From: Rhizopus arrhizus
Lineage: Eukaryota; Mucoromycota; Mucoromycetes; Mucorales; Rhizopodaceae
Direction of reading: 5' to 3'
Length of the DNA: 64,000 nt
Assembly: GCA_024220505.1 (NCBI GenBank)
Contig: JAKZZE010000011.1
Coordinates: 1,488,001 to 1,552,000 of the forward strand
Shown here: piece by piece, positions 1 to 11,030 of the stretch
How the letters are laid out: each line of letters begins with the position of its first letter
Position numbering within the stretch: position 1 is the first letter of the stretch
The notes under the pieces: model-generated
What the model was told of the DNA's origin: nothing
The model's input: only the letters and a program-made list of their open reading frames with translations
Database searches by the model: none
Made by a program: the position numbers and the translations under genes

Positions 1-740
1 GATCAGAAGAATACATATTAGGAAGGCAGTCTGTGCTTTTTAGCTTAGCTCATTAGAAACGTGTAACAGAACGTAACAAAATAGTTGCGTTTGGGAAAAA
101 AAAAAAAAAAAAAGAAGCTGAAAAATTAAAAGTAAAAAAAAAAGACAAAGTTAAAAAAAAGACCTAGTGAAAAAAAAAAAGAGCATAGCAATAAAAGGTT
201 CCTTATTCAAATGAAAACAATAATCTAAGAACAAATATGTTTTATAAAAATACAAATGCTTTTACATTATAACAAAAGAATACGTGTATATTCTAAAAAG
301 AATAAAAAAATAAAGAAGTTCTGCTCACATTTTGTTGCAAGGCAGTTATAATCAACAAATACAAGCACAATTTTTTTGGTTTTCAAATAAATAGATTGTT
401 TTATTATTTTTTATGACAAATAATATAAAAGAATATATGTTTTTAAGCTTATATTGGTTCATTACTTACTTTATGTTTGCACATGGGTGTAATTTGCCAT
501 TAGCCATTAGCCATCAGCCATTAGAGATGTTAACATTGCCAACTTCCTTTACTAAAAAGAGTTTCTCAGCAGCAAGCAGTAATATAAGTTTGGTATTCTT
601 ATGGTTTTATCATGTTGGGAAGAACAACTTTGCTCATGAGGCTCATGTTCATCATCCGAATGTGTCTCATTAGGAATTCCTAATGTAAAAAAAAAAGAAA
701 CTGACATTAGACTTGGTTGTTATTTTTTTTTATAAACTTA

Positions 741-2386
741 CAGTGGCCGTCAAAATTGGTCGCATGTTTTCATATTTTGCCTATACACGTTGTGGTCTAC
801 TTCATTTCTTAGTTTATAGCAATTTAGTATACACCATTCGAAAGAGCAAACTCTGGGTAATACTATGGTAGTACAAATATTGCAGTAGAGCCAGTGTATT
901 GGTAATAACTGGCCCTCAAAGTCCGACGGCACATGCGACCAATTTGACGGCGTTTATAAGTAAACGTTTTGACACACTTTATTTAAAAAAATCAATACTT
1001 AGTCCAACGACCTTTTGCTTTAATAACTGCAGCACAACTTTTAGGCATACTTTCGATGTATTTCTGACATTCCTCTTTAGAAATGGCATACCAGGTCTGA
1101 CCTATACGCTCCCATAGCTCATGCATACTACTTGGTGGTGCCTCATAGCTATGAAATAGCTCTCTCTTTAAATGTGCCCACATATGCTCTATGGGATTTA
1201 GGTCTGGGGACTGAGGAGGCCATTCCAATGCTTCGAAAGGCTGCTGGTCAATCCATTCTTTCACCACCTTCGATGTATGCTTCGGATCATTATCCTGCTG
1301 AAACACTATTTTGGAAGAATCCAAGCCATAACTTTCCATTGTCTTCAGTAAGTCATCTTTTAAGACCTCAAGATAGGCCTCGCTATTTATATGATGACCT
1401 ACATCAACTATCCACCCAACACCTTCCCATGTAATGCAGCTCCAGACCATAATATTGCCACCCCCATGCTTGACGGTTTGCTGTACATGTCGCGAGTTCA
1501 ATTCCTCATTGGGTAGTTTCCATGTATAAGCCTTTCCGTCGGATGCAAAACGATTTATTTTGGTCTCATCTGAGAATATGACCCGTTTTCCAGTCGTCCA
1601 CAGTCCAATGTTGGTGCGATTTAGCCCATTGAAGGCGTTTTATGATGTTTTGCATTCGCAGCAATGGTTCTTGAAGCTTGACAAATGCTATAAAGCCAGC
1701 TTTTTTGAGGACGCGGCGTACGGTACTGTCACTTACGGACATTCCAAATTCTTCTTTTAGAGCTTTTTGGATCTCTACAGCATTATTTTTTCTTTCCAAG
1801 GTGACTAATCTCCGGATGTAGTTTACCATGCGTTGACTAATTAGGGATGGACGACCAGCTTCATTAACATTTCCACTCATCTTCAGAGATGAGCGGTACT
1901 TCTGAACAGTAGTACGACTAACATCAACTTGTTTTGCTACGTTGCTGTTTGACTTCTTAGATCTTAGCAATGAGGAAATGCTGTTTACTTTGTCAGTGGA
2001 AATTGCGCGCATGTCGAATCTGCAATGGTGTAATTTCTTAATGGGGTGTCGCAATGTAGCAATAAAACACTTGCATGTAAACAATATTACAATAATAGAA
2101 GAAAGAGAAGAAAAAAATATAAAAAATTCGCAATTAAGTCACATTTTTGTGACTATATTATGTCACTTGTAAACGCCGTCAAAATTGGTCGCATGTGCCG
2201 TCGGACTTTGAGGGCCAGTTATTACCAATACACTGGCTCTACTGCAATATTTGTACTACCATAGTATTACCCAGAGTTTGCTCTTTCGAATGGTGTATAT
2301 TAAATTGCTATAAACTAAGAAATGAAGTAGTCCGCAACGTGTATAGGCAAAATATGAAAACATGCGACCAATTTTGACGGCCACTG
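741..2386 (-). mobile_element. Tc1-like element, family A, with ~220-bp inverted repeats
   Basis: Starts CAGTGGCCGTCAAAATTGGT after TA (739-740) and ends with the reverse complement before TA (2387-2388), the TA target duplication of Tc1/mariner elements. The inverted repeats are about 220 bp (741-962 and 2165-2386). The terminal motif GTCAAAATTGGTCGCATG recurs at the inner edge of the right repeat, with a one-base shorter version at the inner edge of the left one, giving the IR/DR arrangement (two transposase-binding sites per end) known from some Tc1 elements. It lies in R copy A and carries one transposase on the minus strand. Confidence 0.93.
992..2012 (-). pseudogene. Tc1 transposase, family A, one frameshift
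   Basis: Tc1/mariner transposase, which would cut and paste its own element as a DDE nuclease. The N-terminal part (from ATG at 2012) has the paired helix-turn-helix region; the C-terminal part has HGGGNIMVW, QQDNDPKHTSK and SPDLNPIEHMW, with 34 residues between the second Asp and the Glu (DD34E). The frame breaks near 1590, just after DDWK, in an AAAAC run; one extra base accounts for it (1021 nt against a normal 340 codons). An upstream in-frame ATG at 2084 exists, but 2012 gives the length usual for the other families here. Probably inactive, though only one lesion is visible. Confidence 0.9.
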
Positions 2387-2984
2387 TACATATGATCAAT
2401 ACTTGAGCATTCTTTTTTATCTTTTATACCTTTGACATCTAGTATATTCCATGAAACAAAACAAGGGAGAAAAAAAAGATATTGTTTTACTGCTATAATT
2501 TGTTAAGATACCGACTTTTTTTTTTATTTCAAGTAAAAAATAAAATAAATAATACCCTTCATGCTAAACATATTGCATTCAAGTAATAAACCTTGTTCAA
2601 GCAATGTATCAGTTACGTTTTGGGATACCATTAAATGTAAACTATATGAAAAGCAACAGTTTTTGATTTCTAATATGGATAGACATTGAATAAGTGTAAC
2701 ATTGGTAAAATAAGGCTACAAAAAACGCACTTCTGTTTTTTTTTTCTTTTTTTTCTTCTCTTTTTTATAAAAGGTAAGTTCTTAATATTATATATTCTAT
2801 TCCAGCTCTAATGGTGCTTTTACTGTAGTAAAGATGTATCGGCTGCTTTCTTTATGGTTTAAATGGTCTTTATAAAGTCTTTTCCCAGGATTATCATTGC
2901 TTCTTCTTTTCCTTGTTGATATAAGCTTGACTGGTTTCTTTTTTTCTTTTCTTTTTTTTTCATGGTCCATCTAAAGCAAGGTAC

Positions 2985-3118
2985 TATTACTTTTACTACA
3001 TACACTCAATAGCTAATAATTATTATAGATGCGTGCTGCTTTTTTAGTTGTTTGTATACCCTTAGCTAGTTTTCTTCCCATGGTCTATCTAAAGTAAGGT
3101 ACTATTACTTTCACGATA
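2985..3118. repeat. Degenerate ~90-bp tandem repeat inside R (copy A)
   Basis: Units containing AGCTAATAATTATTATAGATG followed by a GTACTATTACTTT-type stretch repeat here and resume at 4754 after the Tc1 insertion. Copies E and F carry the same array in the opposite orientation (about 47330-47640 and 51720-51930). Unit number differs between copies. No function is apparent. Confidence 0.6.
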
Positions 3119-3120
3119 TA

Positions 3121-4751
3121 CAGTAGCGGACAAAACTGGTGCACAAAACTTTTTTTTCAGCTTTTAACTACCATTACCTGCTCATGGTAGTTGCAATAGT
3201 CATGAAACTGTACTAGAAGGAGGATATACTAGTCATTGTAATTTATGTATGTTCTAAGCATGACATTGTTAAAACTGAGCGATAAGCGTGCTTTAAATTT
3301 ATAAAATTTTATATTTTCTAAAAACCGCAAAAGTGGCTAAGACCTTAGACTTTATATAATCATCTCATCTCTTGATATCATCGGATGTTCTTCTTTGCAT
3401 ATGCTAATAATATGCGTGTATATCATTTTCAGTAAAAGAACCCGGCTCTTTAACTATTCTTTTCCAAAGATCATCGACCCTTTTTGATCTAGTGTCGTAT
3501 CATCATACCTTTGCCATCAATTGCCACCTGGCATGCTTAAGCGGACTTAGGCCGGGATTAGTGGCGGCTAAACTTGTAGCACAGAGGCGCTGTTATCAAA
3601 TATTGAGTTTGTGGTATGCGTTGACTTGTGCCTTGTGTCATTGTCATGCTGAAACGAGAGATTACGACGTTTTAGACCACTATACGCTAGGCTTTTGTGG
3701 TATGAAGTAAGCGAAATATATGTGCATATTTATGAGTTCATTATACCATCGTATACCTGACACACATATTCTGGTCCTCAATATCTAATACAGCCTTAAA
3801 ACATAACAGAGCAGCCAGCATGCTTCATTGTTTGATCACCGTGAAAAAATCGCTAAGGTTGCTCGACTTGCTTTCAATATTAGTGTATACTGTCTGCATC
3901 CATAATGTTCATATTTGTTTCATTGCTAAAGATAGCAGACTTCCAGCCCTCTATAGTATACAATGGCTTGTCGTGATACCACATTCATCGCTTTTTCCGA
4001 CTTATACAGCTGATGAAATTCTTCGATTCCTTACTTCCAGACTCAAAATCTAGCTTCCTACTGTGCCTTTAGACTGACAGTCTGCTAACACTGTATCTTA
4101 AGGTCCTCAAAATGTGCTGAGCATCAGGAACTGTGTGTAGCGGACCTTGTCCAAGCTCTAGGTTGATGACTGAACTAATAACTTTTCAGGCTAATAGCGG
4201 AATACCTTCATGATCACAAGACATTAAGTTTCTTTCTTCCCTCTTTCTCCTGTTGATTGTCCATTTAGAGATTCTTGTTACTCTAGGAGTATCTGTTGTC
4301 GTACGAACTAAGTGTATTCGAGATCTCAGAGTTCCGTTTTTACAGTTGCTTATTTTCTTAAACATATAAGGCTAGTACTTTGTTATAGTGAATAGGGTAA
4401 AAACAAAAGGGGGGATTCAATGGGAAATACAAAATAACTACGGTTTTATATATTTTTTAAGAGCTACTAAAATTCACTAATATGCAGTGAAATCTGAAAG
4501 CAAACGGGAGAGATATGGGGAAAATTGAAAGAAGGCTAGACAAGCACTACATTTTTGGCGAAAATTGAAATATGCAAAAAATCACTAAAAATGACCTTAT
4601 ACCTGGGGGATGTCCGGTACAGTTCCGGTTTACATAACGTAATGTATATTTTAGACTGTCTTTCAGATGGTATATGCCACAAAAGTCGCAGACATATGGC
4701 GGAGATACAATGTTAATTTTAAGTTTTGTGCACCAGTTTTGTCCGCTACTG
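3121..4751 (-). mobile_element. Tc1-like element, family B, copy 1
   Basis: Begins CAGTAGCGGACAAAACTGGT after TA (3119-3120) and ends with ACCAGTTTTGTCCGCTACTG before TA (4752-4753). It interrupts the tandem repeat array of R copy A. A near-identical copy lies at 9181-10810. The transposase remnant is on the minus strand and heavily decayed, so this copy cannot move by itself. The close match between two dead copies argues that they were moved by another element's transposase, or copied after the coding region had died. Confidence 0.92.
3500..4030 (-). pseudogene. Decayed Tc1 transposase, family B copy 1
   Basis: Read on the minus strand, scattered frames still show Tc1 signatures: FSNETNMNIMDAD near 3900-3945 (normally FSDETK..WGSDG), FQHDNDTRH near 3630-3655 (normally QHDNDPKH) and NPGLSPLKHARWQL near 3530-3570 (normally SPDLNPIEHMW). 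Stops and frame changes separate them, and the catalytic Glu motif reads Lys. Exact ends cannot be set by eye. Confidence 0.75.
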
Positions 4752-5157
4752 TATACACGATAGCTAATAAATGTTATAGATGAATGCTGCTTTGCTTTGG
4801 CCTCTTTCTGTTTCTTTCCTTGTTTTTACTTTGGCTCTTAAGTACTGATGTCTTTTCTTTTGCTTTGAGTGCTCAAGTGCTTGAATCCTTGAATCCTTGT
4901 GTCTTTGAATTCTTGAGCTTGGCTTTTTTTTTTCTTTTTTTCTTTTGAGAACTTTTTGAGTTCCACGAGATTAATTGATGTATTTTTAGATTAGCTGCTG
5001 CTATTCTGGTGACATTAGGTAAGTCAAGTACACTGTTAAAACGCTACAAGCAAAGAAATATCATATTTTGTTATTATTATTTTATTCAAATAAAAAAAAA
5101 GAGCTATTTTTTATAAACCAAATCCCTATTTTTTGTATATATAAAGCAATATTTATT

Positions 5158-5278
5158 GCAATATGAATGGTCAATAAAGAAGTATATAAGCTATATAAGT
5201 GGTCAATAAAGAAATATATAAGGCAATATGAGTGGTTTATAAAGAAGTATATAAGGCAATATGAGTGGTTTATAAAAG
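5158..5278. repeat. 33-bp tandem repeat inside R (copy A, about four units)
   Basis: Units of about 33 bp of the type CAATAAAGAAGTATATAAGG followed by CAATATGAGTGGT are repeated. The same array is present with different unit numbers in copy E (about 46862-46975) and copy F (about 51310-51390). The reading frame across it on the minus strand is repetitive (NHSYCLIYFFI-type units) and I do not consider it a gene. Confidence 0.75.
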
Positions 5279-5669
5279 AGCAAAAAGACAAATAAAGTAG
5301 TGTTTTACAAAACGTGATTGGTTGCCAAGCACCATTAGATATCAAATTGATAATCAACAAGAGCCACAACGTAACTGATGAAAGGTCCATCTTGCAAGAT
5401 CAGTTAACGAAAAAGTCTCCCAACAGTCTCCTGTGTTGGCCATAAATCTTGCACCATCACATAACCAAAGGACGAACAATAACTTACACGATTTGTGGCA
5501 GAGACAGGAGGCTGTGCGTGGATAAATCTCTTACCTGATTGTACACGATTGTAAACTATTTCGCAAGATTGGTAAACGATTTGTTACCCAATTTACACTA
5601 TTATTTGCAGTGGATGTCCAAATAAGGAAATAGTAAATTTTAAAGTCCGACTGTAGCAAAGTTACAATT

Positions 5670-6700
5670 AACCAATTAGCTATTCCTTCCACTATGTTTG
5701 CCTTGCTGCCCTGCATGCTTGCCGCAATTGTCAGGAGATCTCTTTTGGCATCCCGGATGGAAATTGTTTTGGCATCGATGGCACAAATCAATTTGACAAT
5801 GGCCAGGTACTCGCTGTCGCTTAGAGTATTGTCGCCAGTGTCCACGTTCATCCAGTGATCGGCCATGCGGCTACATAATGAATGAAGAGTATCAGGCCCA
5901 AGAATGCGAGTCTTCAGAGAGCTATGGTCGTTGGGGGCCAAGAAGAGGATGTCAGAGAGAGAGAACATCTTGCATGTCGGTTTCCAGCTGAAACAATTGC
6001 TGCGTTGCTCTTGCCTGGCACTGGTACTCGCGGAAGAGCTCAGCAATGCTTGTGTTGTTCACCAACCATGGCGTATCCAAGGCAGCATTGGTGCTGCAGT
6101 TATAGTCATAGGGAATAGTAGGTGTTTCAACGTCAGCATCGCCTCGCCCGTTGATATCATCTTGACTATTGTTGTGCACCTCGTCGTCAGCAGACTGACC
6201 AGCAGAAGATGCACCGCGGTTTGCAAAGGCAGCACTTGACGGTGTTTCTTGTACAATAGTCTCATTGACAAAGTTGGAGCACGCCGAGCGTGTCTCCACA
6301 ATGGCCTTGACACGGGCTCGTTCTTTCCAAAAGCGGGTGCTTTCTATGGACGAGTTCCACTGTTTCAGGTCATTCAGCAGAGCATCTTTGGCGTCTTGAT
6401 CAAAATACTTGTCAACGATTGTTCGATAGCGTGACGAGGAGTAATGGCGATCAAAAAGTCCAAACTGTAGTGTAAAGATCTTGATATCAAGAGACTCGAC
6501 ATTGTTTAAACAACACATGGCATCATTGGGCAGCTTTTTGTTCTTTTTCTTTCATGATCCAGACTCGCTCGCTTCTTTTCTCTTTGGCATTCGGAAGCAC
6601 GATAAAGGCGTGAGATGTGGAGGTAAAGAAGAAGAAGATGTCGTCCACTTGATGCCGCATCTGTACTTGGAAGGCATGACTAGGTGGCCGACCGGTCCGG
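5670..6700 (-). pseudogene. Decayed hypothetical protein gene
   Basis: I do not recognise the family. On the minus strand two protein-like frames follow each other: 6518-5952 (ends in DMQDVLSL) and then a frame running from about 5975 down to about 5590 (SLSDILFLAP..., MADHWMN, IVKLICAIDAK). The switch falls exactly on a CT dinucleotide run at about 5960-5970, so repeat slippage is the simplest cause; a short intron starting at GT there is an alternative. Upstream (6520-6690) another open stretch ending VWIMKEKEQKAAQ may be a preceding exon or a further frameshifted piece. The composition is mixed and codon-like, unlike the AT-rich repeats on both sides. Not a recognisable transposon protein. 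Confidence 0.4.
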
Positions 6701-6719
6701 TAAGCATTTTTTCGGTCTA

Positions 6720-7300
6720 GACAAAAAAATTTCTTTTTCCTTCTCTTTCAATCCAACCACTTCAAGAATCAAGATGCTTGCGGTTAGTAATCTTTAGGCG
6801 AACGTCCTCGATACCAACCATTGCAGCCAATTGACTTGTCAATCAGGCTCTCTGACTTGGGTTCTCTTGCTGTAATGTGCATGGTACGTTGAACTTTACC
6901 AAAATCTTCTTTCTAGAAGTAACATCTGCAAAGAGTTGAATCAATTCAAGGTGTGTGCCGCAGATTTGTTATCACAATATTCAAGTTCTGCATCTCTATC
7001 TCCATCTAGCCTGTTTCCTCCACCGACTTCATTGACATCGTCCCCGAAAAGTGCTTACCTTCATACTGGATGTACTGGAAAGAGAATTAGGCCATCTCGT
7101 TTTTATGCAGACAGAAAAGGACACTGGACACGACACTTATGCACGACTCTTTCTTTCCTCCAGGCGACACTCTCATATTGGAATAGTTCTACTGTGTGCG
7201 ACAATAAATACTTGTTTTTGGAACGCTCTACTTGCTTTGAGCAGACATTCAATCCAAAGAAGTGATAATAAACTTCGGAAGCACTGTAGTGTGATCGTGT
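6720..7300. other. No recognisable gene
   Basis: Between the decayed gene and the LTR-like remnant. Short open frames exist on both strands, but none has a motif or composition I can support as coding. Confidence 0.4.
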
Positions 7301-7520
7301 TGTTTTTATAAAATTAACTCTATTAAGAAGAGGCATCAAATCCGTAGTCTCCTTCTATAGATTGCATATATTGTATAAATAGCCAGGAGTGAAGAGGCAT
7401 TTTATCTCTTTTCTCTTCACTCGGACAACTGATTGGGATCCTCTTGAATAAATCTATTTATTGACTGCCATTATGGCCTTCCGAGAAAACATTTGAATAC
7501 TGTCATTGGAGGCCCGAAGC
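7300..7520 (+). repeat. LTR-like remnant with primer-binding-site-like sequence
   Basis: Contains TATAAATAG (about 7375), AATAAA (about 7447) and then TGGAGGCCCGAAGC at 7507-7520, which begins with TGG as a tRNA-3'-CCA-primed binding site does. The order promoter, poly-A signal, TGG primer site resembles an LTR followed by the start of an internal region. No partner LTR, gag or pol follows, so this would be a fragment. Inference from layout only. Confidence 0.35.
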
Positions 7521-7569
7521 AATGGACACTACTATCTTGCCCGTACACCAGTCCGTCACAACATCTAAT

Positions 7570-7725
7570 TTTTCATGCCTTCTTTACCTTCCAGCATAGA
7601 GGACATGAAAATTTAGGCATGGAAAATATAGAAGATATGGAAAGTTAGAAGGCATGGAAAGTTAGAATGCATGGAAAGCATGCAAGCTGACCCTAGAAGG
7701 CATGAAAGGTAGGCGTGTAGAAAAA
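7570..7725. repeat. Degenerate short repeat (GCATGGAAAGTTAGAA units)
   Basis: Several imperfect copies of GGCATGGAAAGTTAGAAGGC-like sequence, with an inverted version (CATGCCTTCTTTACCTTCC) at the left end. Probably simple tandem expansion; no function can be read. Confidence 0.5.
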
Positions 7726-7834
7726 AACTTCGTTATTCATAAAGAATAGTCTGATGCGTGTACAATTCATTTGACACTTTTATGTCGTTTTGAGCCATGT
7801 TGGGAATTGTACAGTGGTTTTTTTGTCACGCCCT

Positions 7835-9112
7835 TCATAGGGCTTGCCTATTACGACACTTGTCCAAGCATTTATGCGAATAGCTAACGATCCCTTTAAA
7901 ATCACTTGACCTCAAACTATTAGAAGCTTCACTAATCCATCTGATCAACGTTTCCTTCTCGAGAAACTTGTTGCGTTTCACTTTACTTTTGACTACTGAC
8001 CAGAATTGCTCAATTGGGTTGAGCTCAGGGGAATATGAAGGCAGGTAAACACAGTAATAGCCACGAGATTCTATGTATTTCGCTATGTCCTCCGATGTAT
8101 GGATAGGAGCATTGTCCATTACGAGGTAATGGCCTTTCATGTGCGGATACTGGTCCATTTCATCCATTGTGGCTTTCAGAAAGCTAACGTAGTGTCCCGT
8201 CACTGTTCCTTTACTCACATGCCCAACGTCATCTCCCCGCTTTCTCTTTTTATTGGATGGAGGCTGAGGAAGTCTGAGACTGCATTTGATTAGACCTTCA
8301 TCAGAAATAGCGCCTAAAATGGTGGTTGTTGTTGCTCGTATTTTGTGAACCGTGACCACTGCTGGTGTACCTTTCCTTGACCATGCCATACTACGTTTCA
8401 AATTAATATGGAAAGCAGATTCATCAAGAAAGACACAGTTTCTCGTAAAATCAATGTCGGTTTTTTTCCATTTACGAATCCAATCTAGGCGCTCTTGAAT
8501 CTTTTCTTCGCTGTTCCGGTTTATGGGTTGAAACCGAGCTTTTTTGAGAGATAAGTTGCGATGTTCTTTTATAAAATCAAATAAAGTACTTTTAGATACT
8601 TTTAATTCTGTGAATATTTGTTTTAACTTCTTCATTAGTTCGTCCAGGACAATTGAAGGGTTCTCATCAATGCACTCGAGAATGACGCTTTTGTGTCCGT
8701 CGTGGAGAATACGTGGACGGCCAGTCTTTCTCCCTTTCTCAAAGATACTATCAGGATTCTCTTCGTACTGTTTAGCCCATTTTTGTGCTGTACGAACGTG
8801 AATACCAAGCTGTTTTGCTGCAGCAGCCGCGCTCAGACATTTCTCAAACAACAGTCTGAAGAACCTCACTTTGTCCTGATCTGAATAGCGTGTATAATTT
8901 CGCTGCATAGGTGTTTCCCTCATAACAACATCACTATCAGGCTGTACCTCCTTTTCAACCTGCATTGCCTCTACTATTTTCACTCTCTCCAGAGGCAGCT
9001 GAGCTAGGTATTGTGTATGAGAACTCAATGTTTCGAGACGAAACTGCTCCTCATCAAAAATATAATCCATCGGTCCAGGCCTGCCATTTTCATGCAAGAA
9101 TTGAATGTTCAT
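7835..9112 (-). CDS. IS630/Tc1-type DDE transposase, intact, 425 aa
   Basis: Transposase for cut-and-paste movement at TA sites. Residues about 70-200 hold the helix-turn-helix DNA-binding region (SAAAAAKQLGIHVRTAQKW, GRKTGRPRI); the DDE_3 catalytic core has Asp230 (FLDESAFH), Asp333 (VMDNAPIH) and Glu368 (SPELNPIEQF), a DD34E spacing. KKRKR at 288-292 could serve as a nuclear localisation signal. It is longer and clearly different from the ~340-aa Tc1 proteins in the rest of the window. A possible left end, CAGTGGTTTTTTTGTCACGC after TA, starts at 7812, 23 bp past the stop. I cannot find the matching right end, because Tc1 family B inserted at 9181. All catalytic residues are present and no lesion is visible. 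Confidence 0.88.
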   Translation of the reverse strand: MNIQFLHENGRPGPMDYIFDEEQFRLETLSSHTQYLAQLPLERVKIVEAMQVEKEVQPDSDVVMRETPMQRNYTRYSDQDKVRFFRLLFEKCLSAAAAAKQLGIHVRTAQKWAKQYEENPDSIFEKGRKTGRPRILHDGHKSVILECIDENPSIVLDELMKKLKQIFTELKVSKSTLFDFIKEHRNLSLKKARFQPINRNSEEKIQERLDWIRKWKKTDIDFTRNCVFLDESAFHINLKRSMAWSRKGTPAVVTVHKIRATTTTILGAISDEGLIKCSLRLPQPPSNKKRKRGDDVGHVSKGTVTGHYVSFLKATMDEMDQYPHMKGHYLVMDNAPIHTSEDIAKYIESRGYYCVYLPSYSPELNPIEQFWSVVKSKVKRNKFLEKETLIRWISEASNSLRSSDFKGIVSYSHKCLDKCRNRQAL

Positions 9113-9180
9113 TATGATGCGTTTTAGTGTAATTGTGAAAAAGAAATAAAAGGAAGACCAGTGCTTGGTATGCTCTTATA

Positions 9181-10810
9181 CAGTAGCGGACAAAATTGAT
9201 GCACAAAACTTTTTTTCAGCTTTTAACTACCATTACCTGCTCATGGTAATTGCAATAGTCATGAAACTGTACTAGAAGGAGGATATACTAGTCATTGTAA
9301 TTTATGTATGTTCTAAGCATGACATTGTTAAAACTGAGCGATAAGCGTGCTTTAAATTTATAAAATTTTATATTTTCTAAAAACCGCAAAAGTGGCTAAG
9401 ACCTTAGACTTTATATAATCATCTCATCTCTTGATATCATCGGATGTTCTTCTTTGCATATGCTAATAATATGCGTGTATATCATTTTCAATAAAAGAAC
9501 CCGGCTCTTTAACTACTCTTTTCCAAAGATCATCGACCCTTTTTGATCTAGTGTCGTATCATCATACCTTTGCCATCAATTGCCACCTGGCATGCTTAAG
9601 CAGACTTAGGCCGGGATTAGTGGCGGCTAAACTTGTAGCACAGAAGCGCTGTTATCAAATATTGAGTTTGTGACATGCGTCGACTTGTGCCTTGTGTCAT
9701 TGTCATACTGAAACGAGAGATTACGACGTTTTAGACCACTATACGCTAGGCTTTTGTGGTATGAAGTAAGCCAAATATATGTGTATATTTATGAGTTCAT
9801 TATACCATCGTATACCTGACACACATATTCTGGTCCTCAATATCTAATACAGCCTTAAAACATAACAGAGCAGCCAGCATGCTTCATTGTTTGATCACCG
9901 TGAAAAAATCGCTAAGGTTGCTCGACTTGCTTTCAATATTAGTGTATACTGTCTGCATCCATAATGTTCATATTTGTTTCATTGCTAAAGATAGCAGACT
10001 TTCAGCCCTCTATAGTATACAATGGCTTGTTGTGATACCACATTCATCGCTTTTTCCGACTTATACAGCTGATGAAATTCTTCGATTCCTTACTTCCGGA
10101 CCCAAAATCTAGCTTCCTACAGTGCCTTCAGACTGACAATTTGCTAATACTGTATCTTAAGGTCCTCAAAATGTGCTGAGCATCGAAAACTGTATGTAAC
10201 GGACCTTGTCCAAGCTTTAGGTTAGTGATTGAGCTAGTAACTTTTCAGACTAAAAGTGGGAGACCTTCATGATCACAAGACATTAAGTTTCTTTCTTCCC
10301 TCTTTCTCCTGTTGATTGTCCATTTAGAGATTCTTGTTATTCTAGAAATATCTGTTGTCGTACGAACTAAGTGTATTCGAGATCTCAGAGTTCCGTTTTT
10401 ACAGTTGCTTATTTTCTTAAACATATAAGGCTAGTACTTTGTTATAGTGAATAGGGTAAAAACAAAAGGGGGGATTCAATGGGAAATACAAAATAACTAC
10501 GGTTTTATATATTTTTTAAGAGCTACTAAAATTCACTAATATGCAGTGAAATCTGAAAGCAAACGGGAGAGATATGGGGAAAATTGAAAGAAGGCTAGAC
10601 AAGCACCACATTTTTGGCGAAAATTGAAATATGCAAAAAATCACTAAAAATGACCTTATACCTGGGGGATGTCCGGCACAGTTCCGGTTTACATAACGTA
10701 ATGTATATTTTAGACTGTCTTTCAGATGGTATATGCCACAAAAGTCGCAGACATATGGCGGAGATACAATGTTGATTTTAATTTTTGTGCACCAGTTTTG
10801 TCCGCTACTG
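9181..10810 (-). mobile_element. Tc1-like element, family B, copy 2
   Basis: Starts CAGTAGCGGACAAAATTGAT after TA (9179-9180) and ends ACCAGTTTTGTCCGCTACTG before TA (10811-10812). It matches copy 1 (3121-4751) almost base for base over its full length with a few substitutions, and shares the same decayed transposase, but the flanking sequences differ. It was therefore an independent insertion and not part of a larger duplication. It lies 68 bp upstream of the IS630-like transposase start. Confidence 0.92.
9560..10090 (-). pseudogene. Decayed Tc1 transposase, family B copy 2
   Basis: Same broken signatures as copy 1 on the minus strand: a QHDND-like motif near 9695-9715 and the SPDLNPIE-like remnant near 9590-9630. 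No usable reading frame remains. The lesions are common to both copies, so they arose before the copies separated. Confidence 0.72.
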
Positions 10811-11030
10811 TATATGCAAAGATGCCAAGGCTTGTACTACAAAATATTCTTGACAACAAGACATCCTATTTGTCAGGGACGAATTTACATTTCGCACAAC
10901 ATGAATTTTGTTCTTGCCATCAGAGCGATTTATTTTTCGTACAACCTGAATTTTGTTCTCTCCGTTGGCTACATTTACTTTCTGACAAGGGCGAATTTAA
11001 TTCCCGGAAAGAATGTAAATGCTTCCATCG

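Larger units (their letters stand above)
1..5612 (-). mobile_element. R element copy A (reverse orientation, cut by window edge)
   Basis: Long AT-rich non-coding repeat. It is the reverse complement of sequence also found at 46522-50977 and 50981-53649, and partly at 20514-23234, 33974-39647 and 41945-46516. Its right edge is the motif ATTATTTGCAGTG ending at 5612, the same terminus seen on the other copies. The window start falls inside it, at the point matching about 50620 of copy E. Two Tc1 elements (741-2386 and 3121-4751) interrupt it; removing them leaves about 2.3 kb. No credible protein is encoded. CACTG ends and a 3-bp duplication at copy F suggest a non-autonomous CACTA-like DNA transposon, but no transposase supports that here. 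Confidence 0.7.

Noticed and set aside
899..1760. Plus-strand frames within Tc1 family A
   Set aside because: Opposite-strand shadows of the transposase, whose motifs are on the minus strand.
5082..5390. 102-codon minus-strand frame with repeated NHSYCLIYFFI-like units
   Set aside because: It is the translation of the 33-bp tandem repeat of R; unit number varies between copies and phase is not kept.
6936..7311. Plus-strand frames of 86-109 codons
   Set aside because: Two overlap each other in different frames with no recognisable domain; composition is not convincing.
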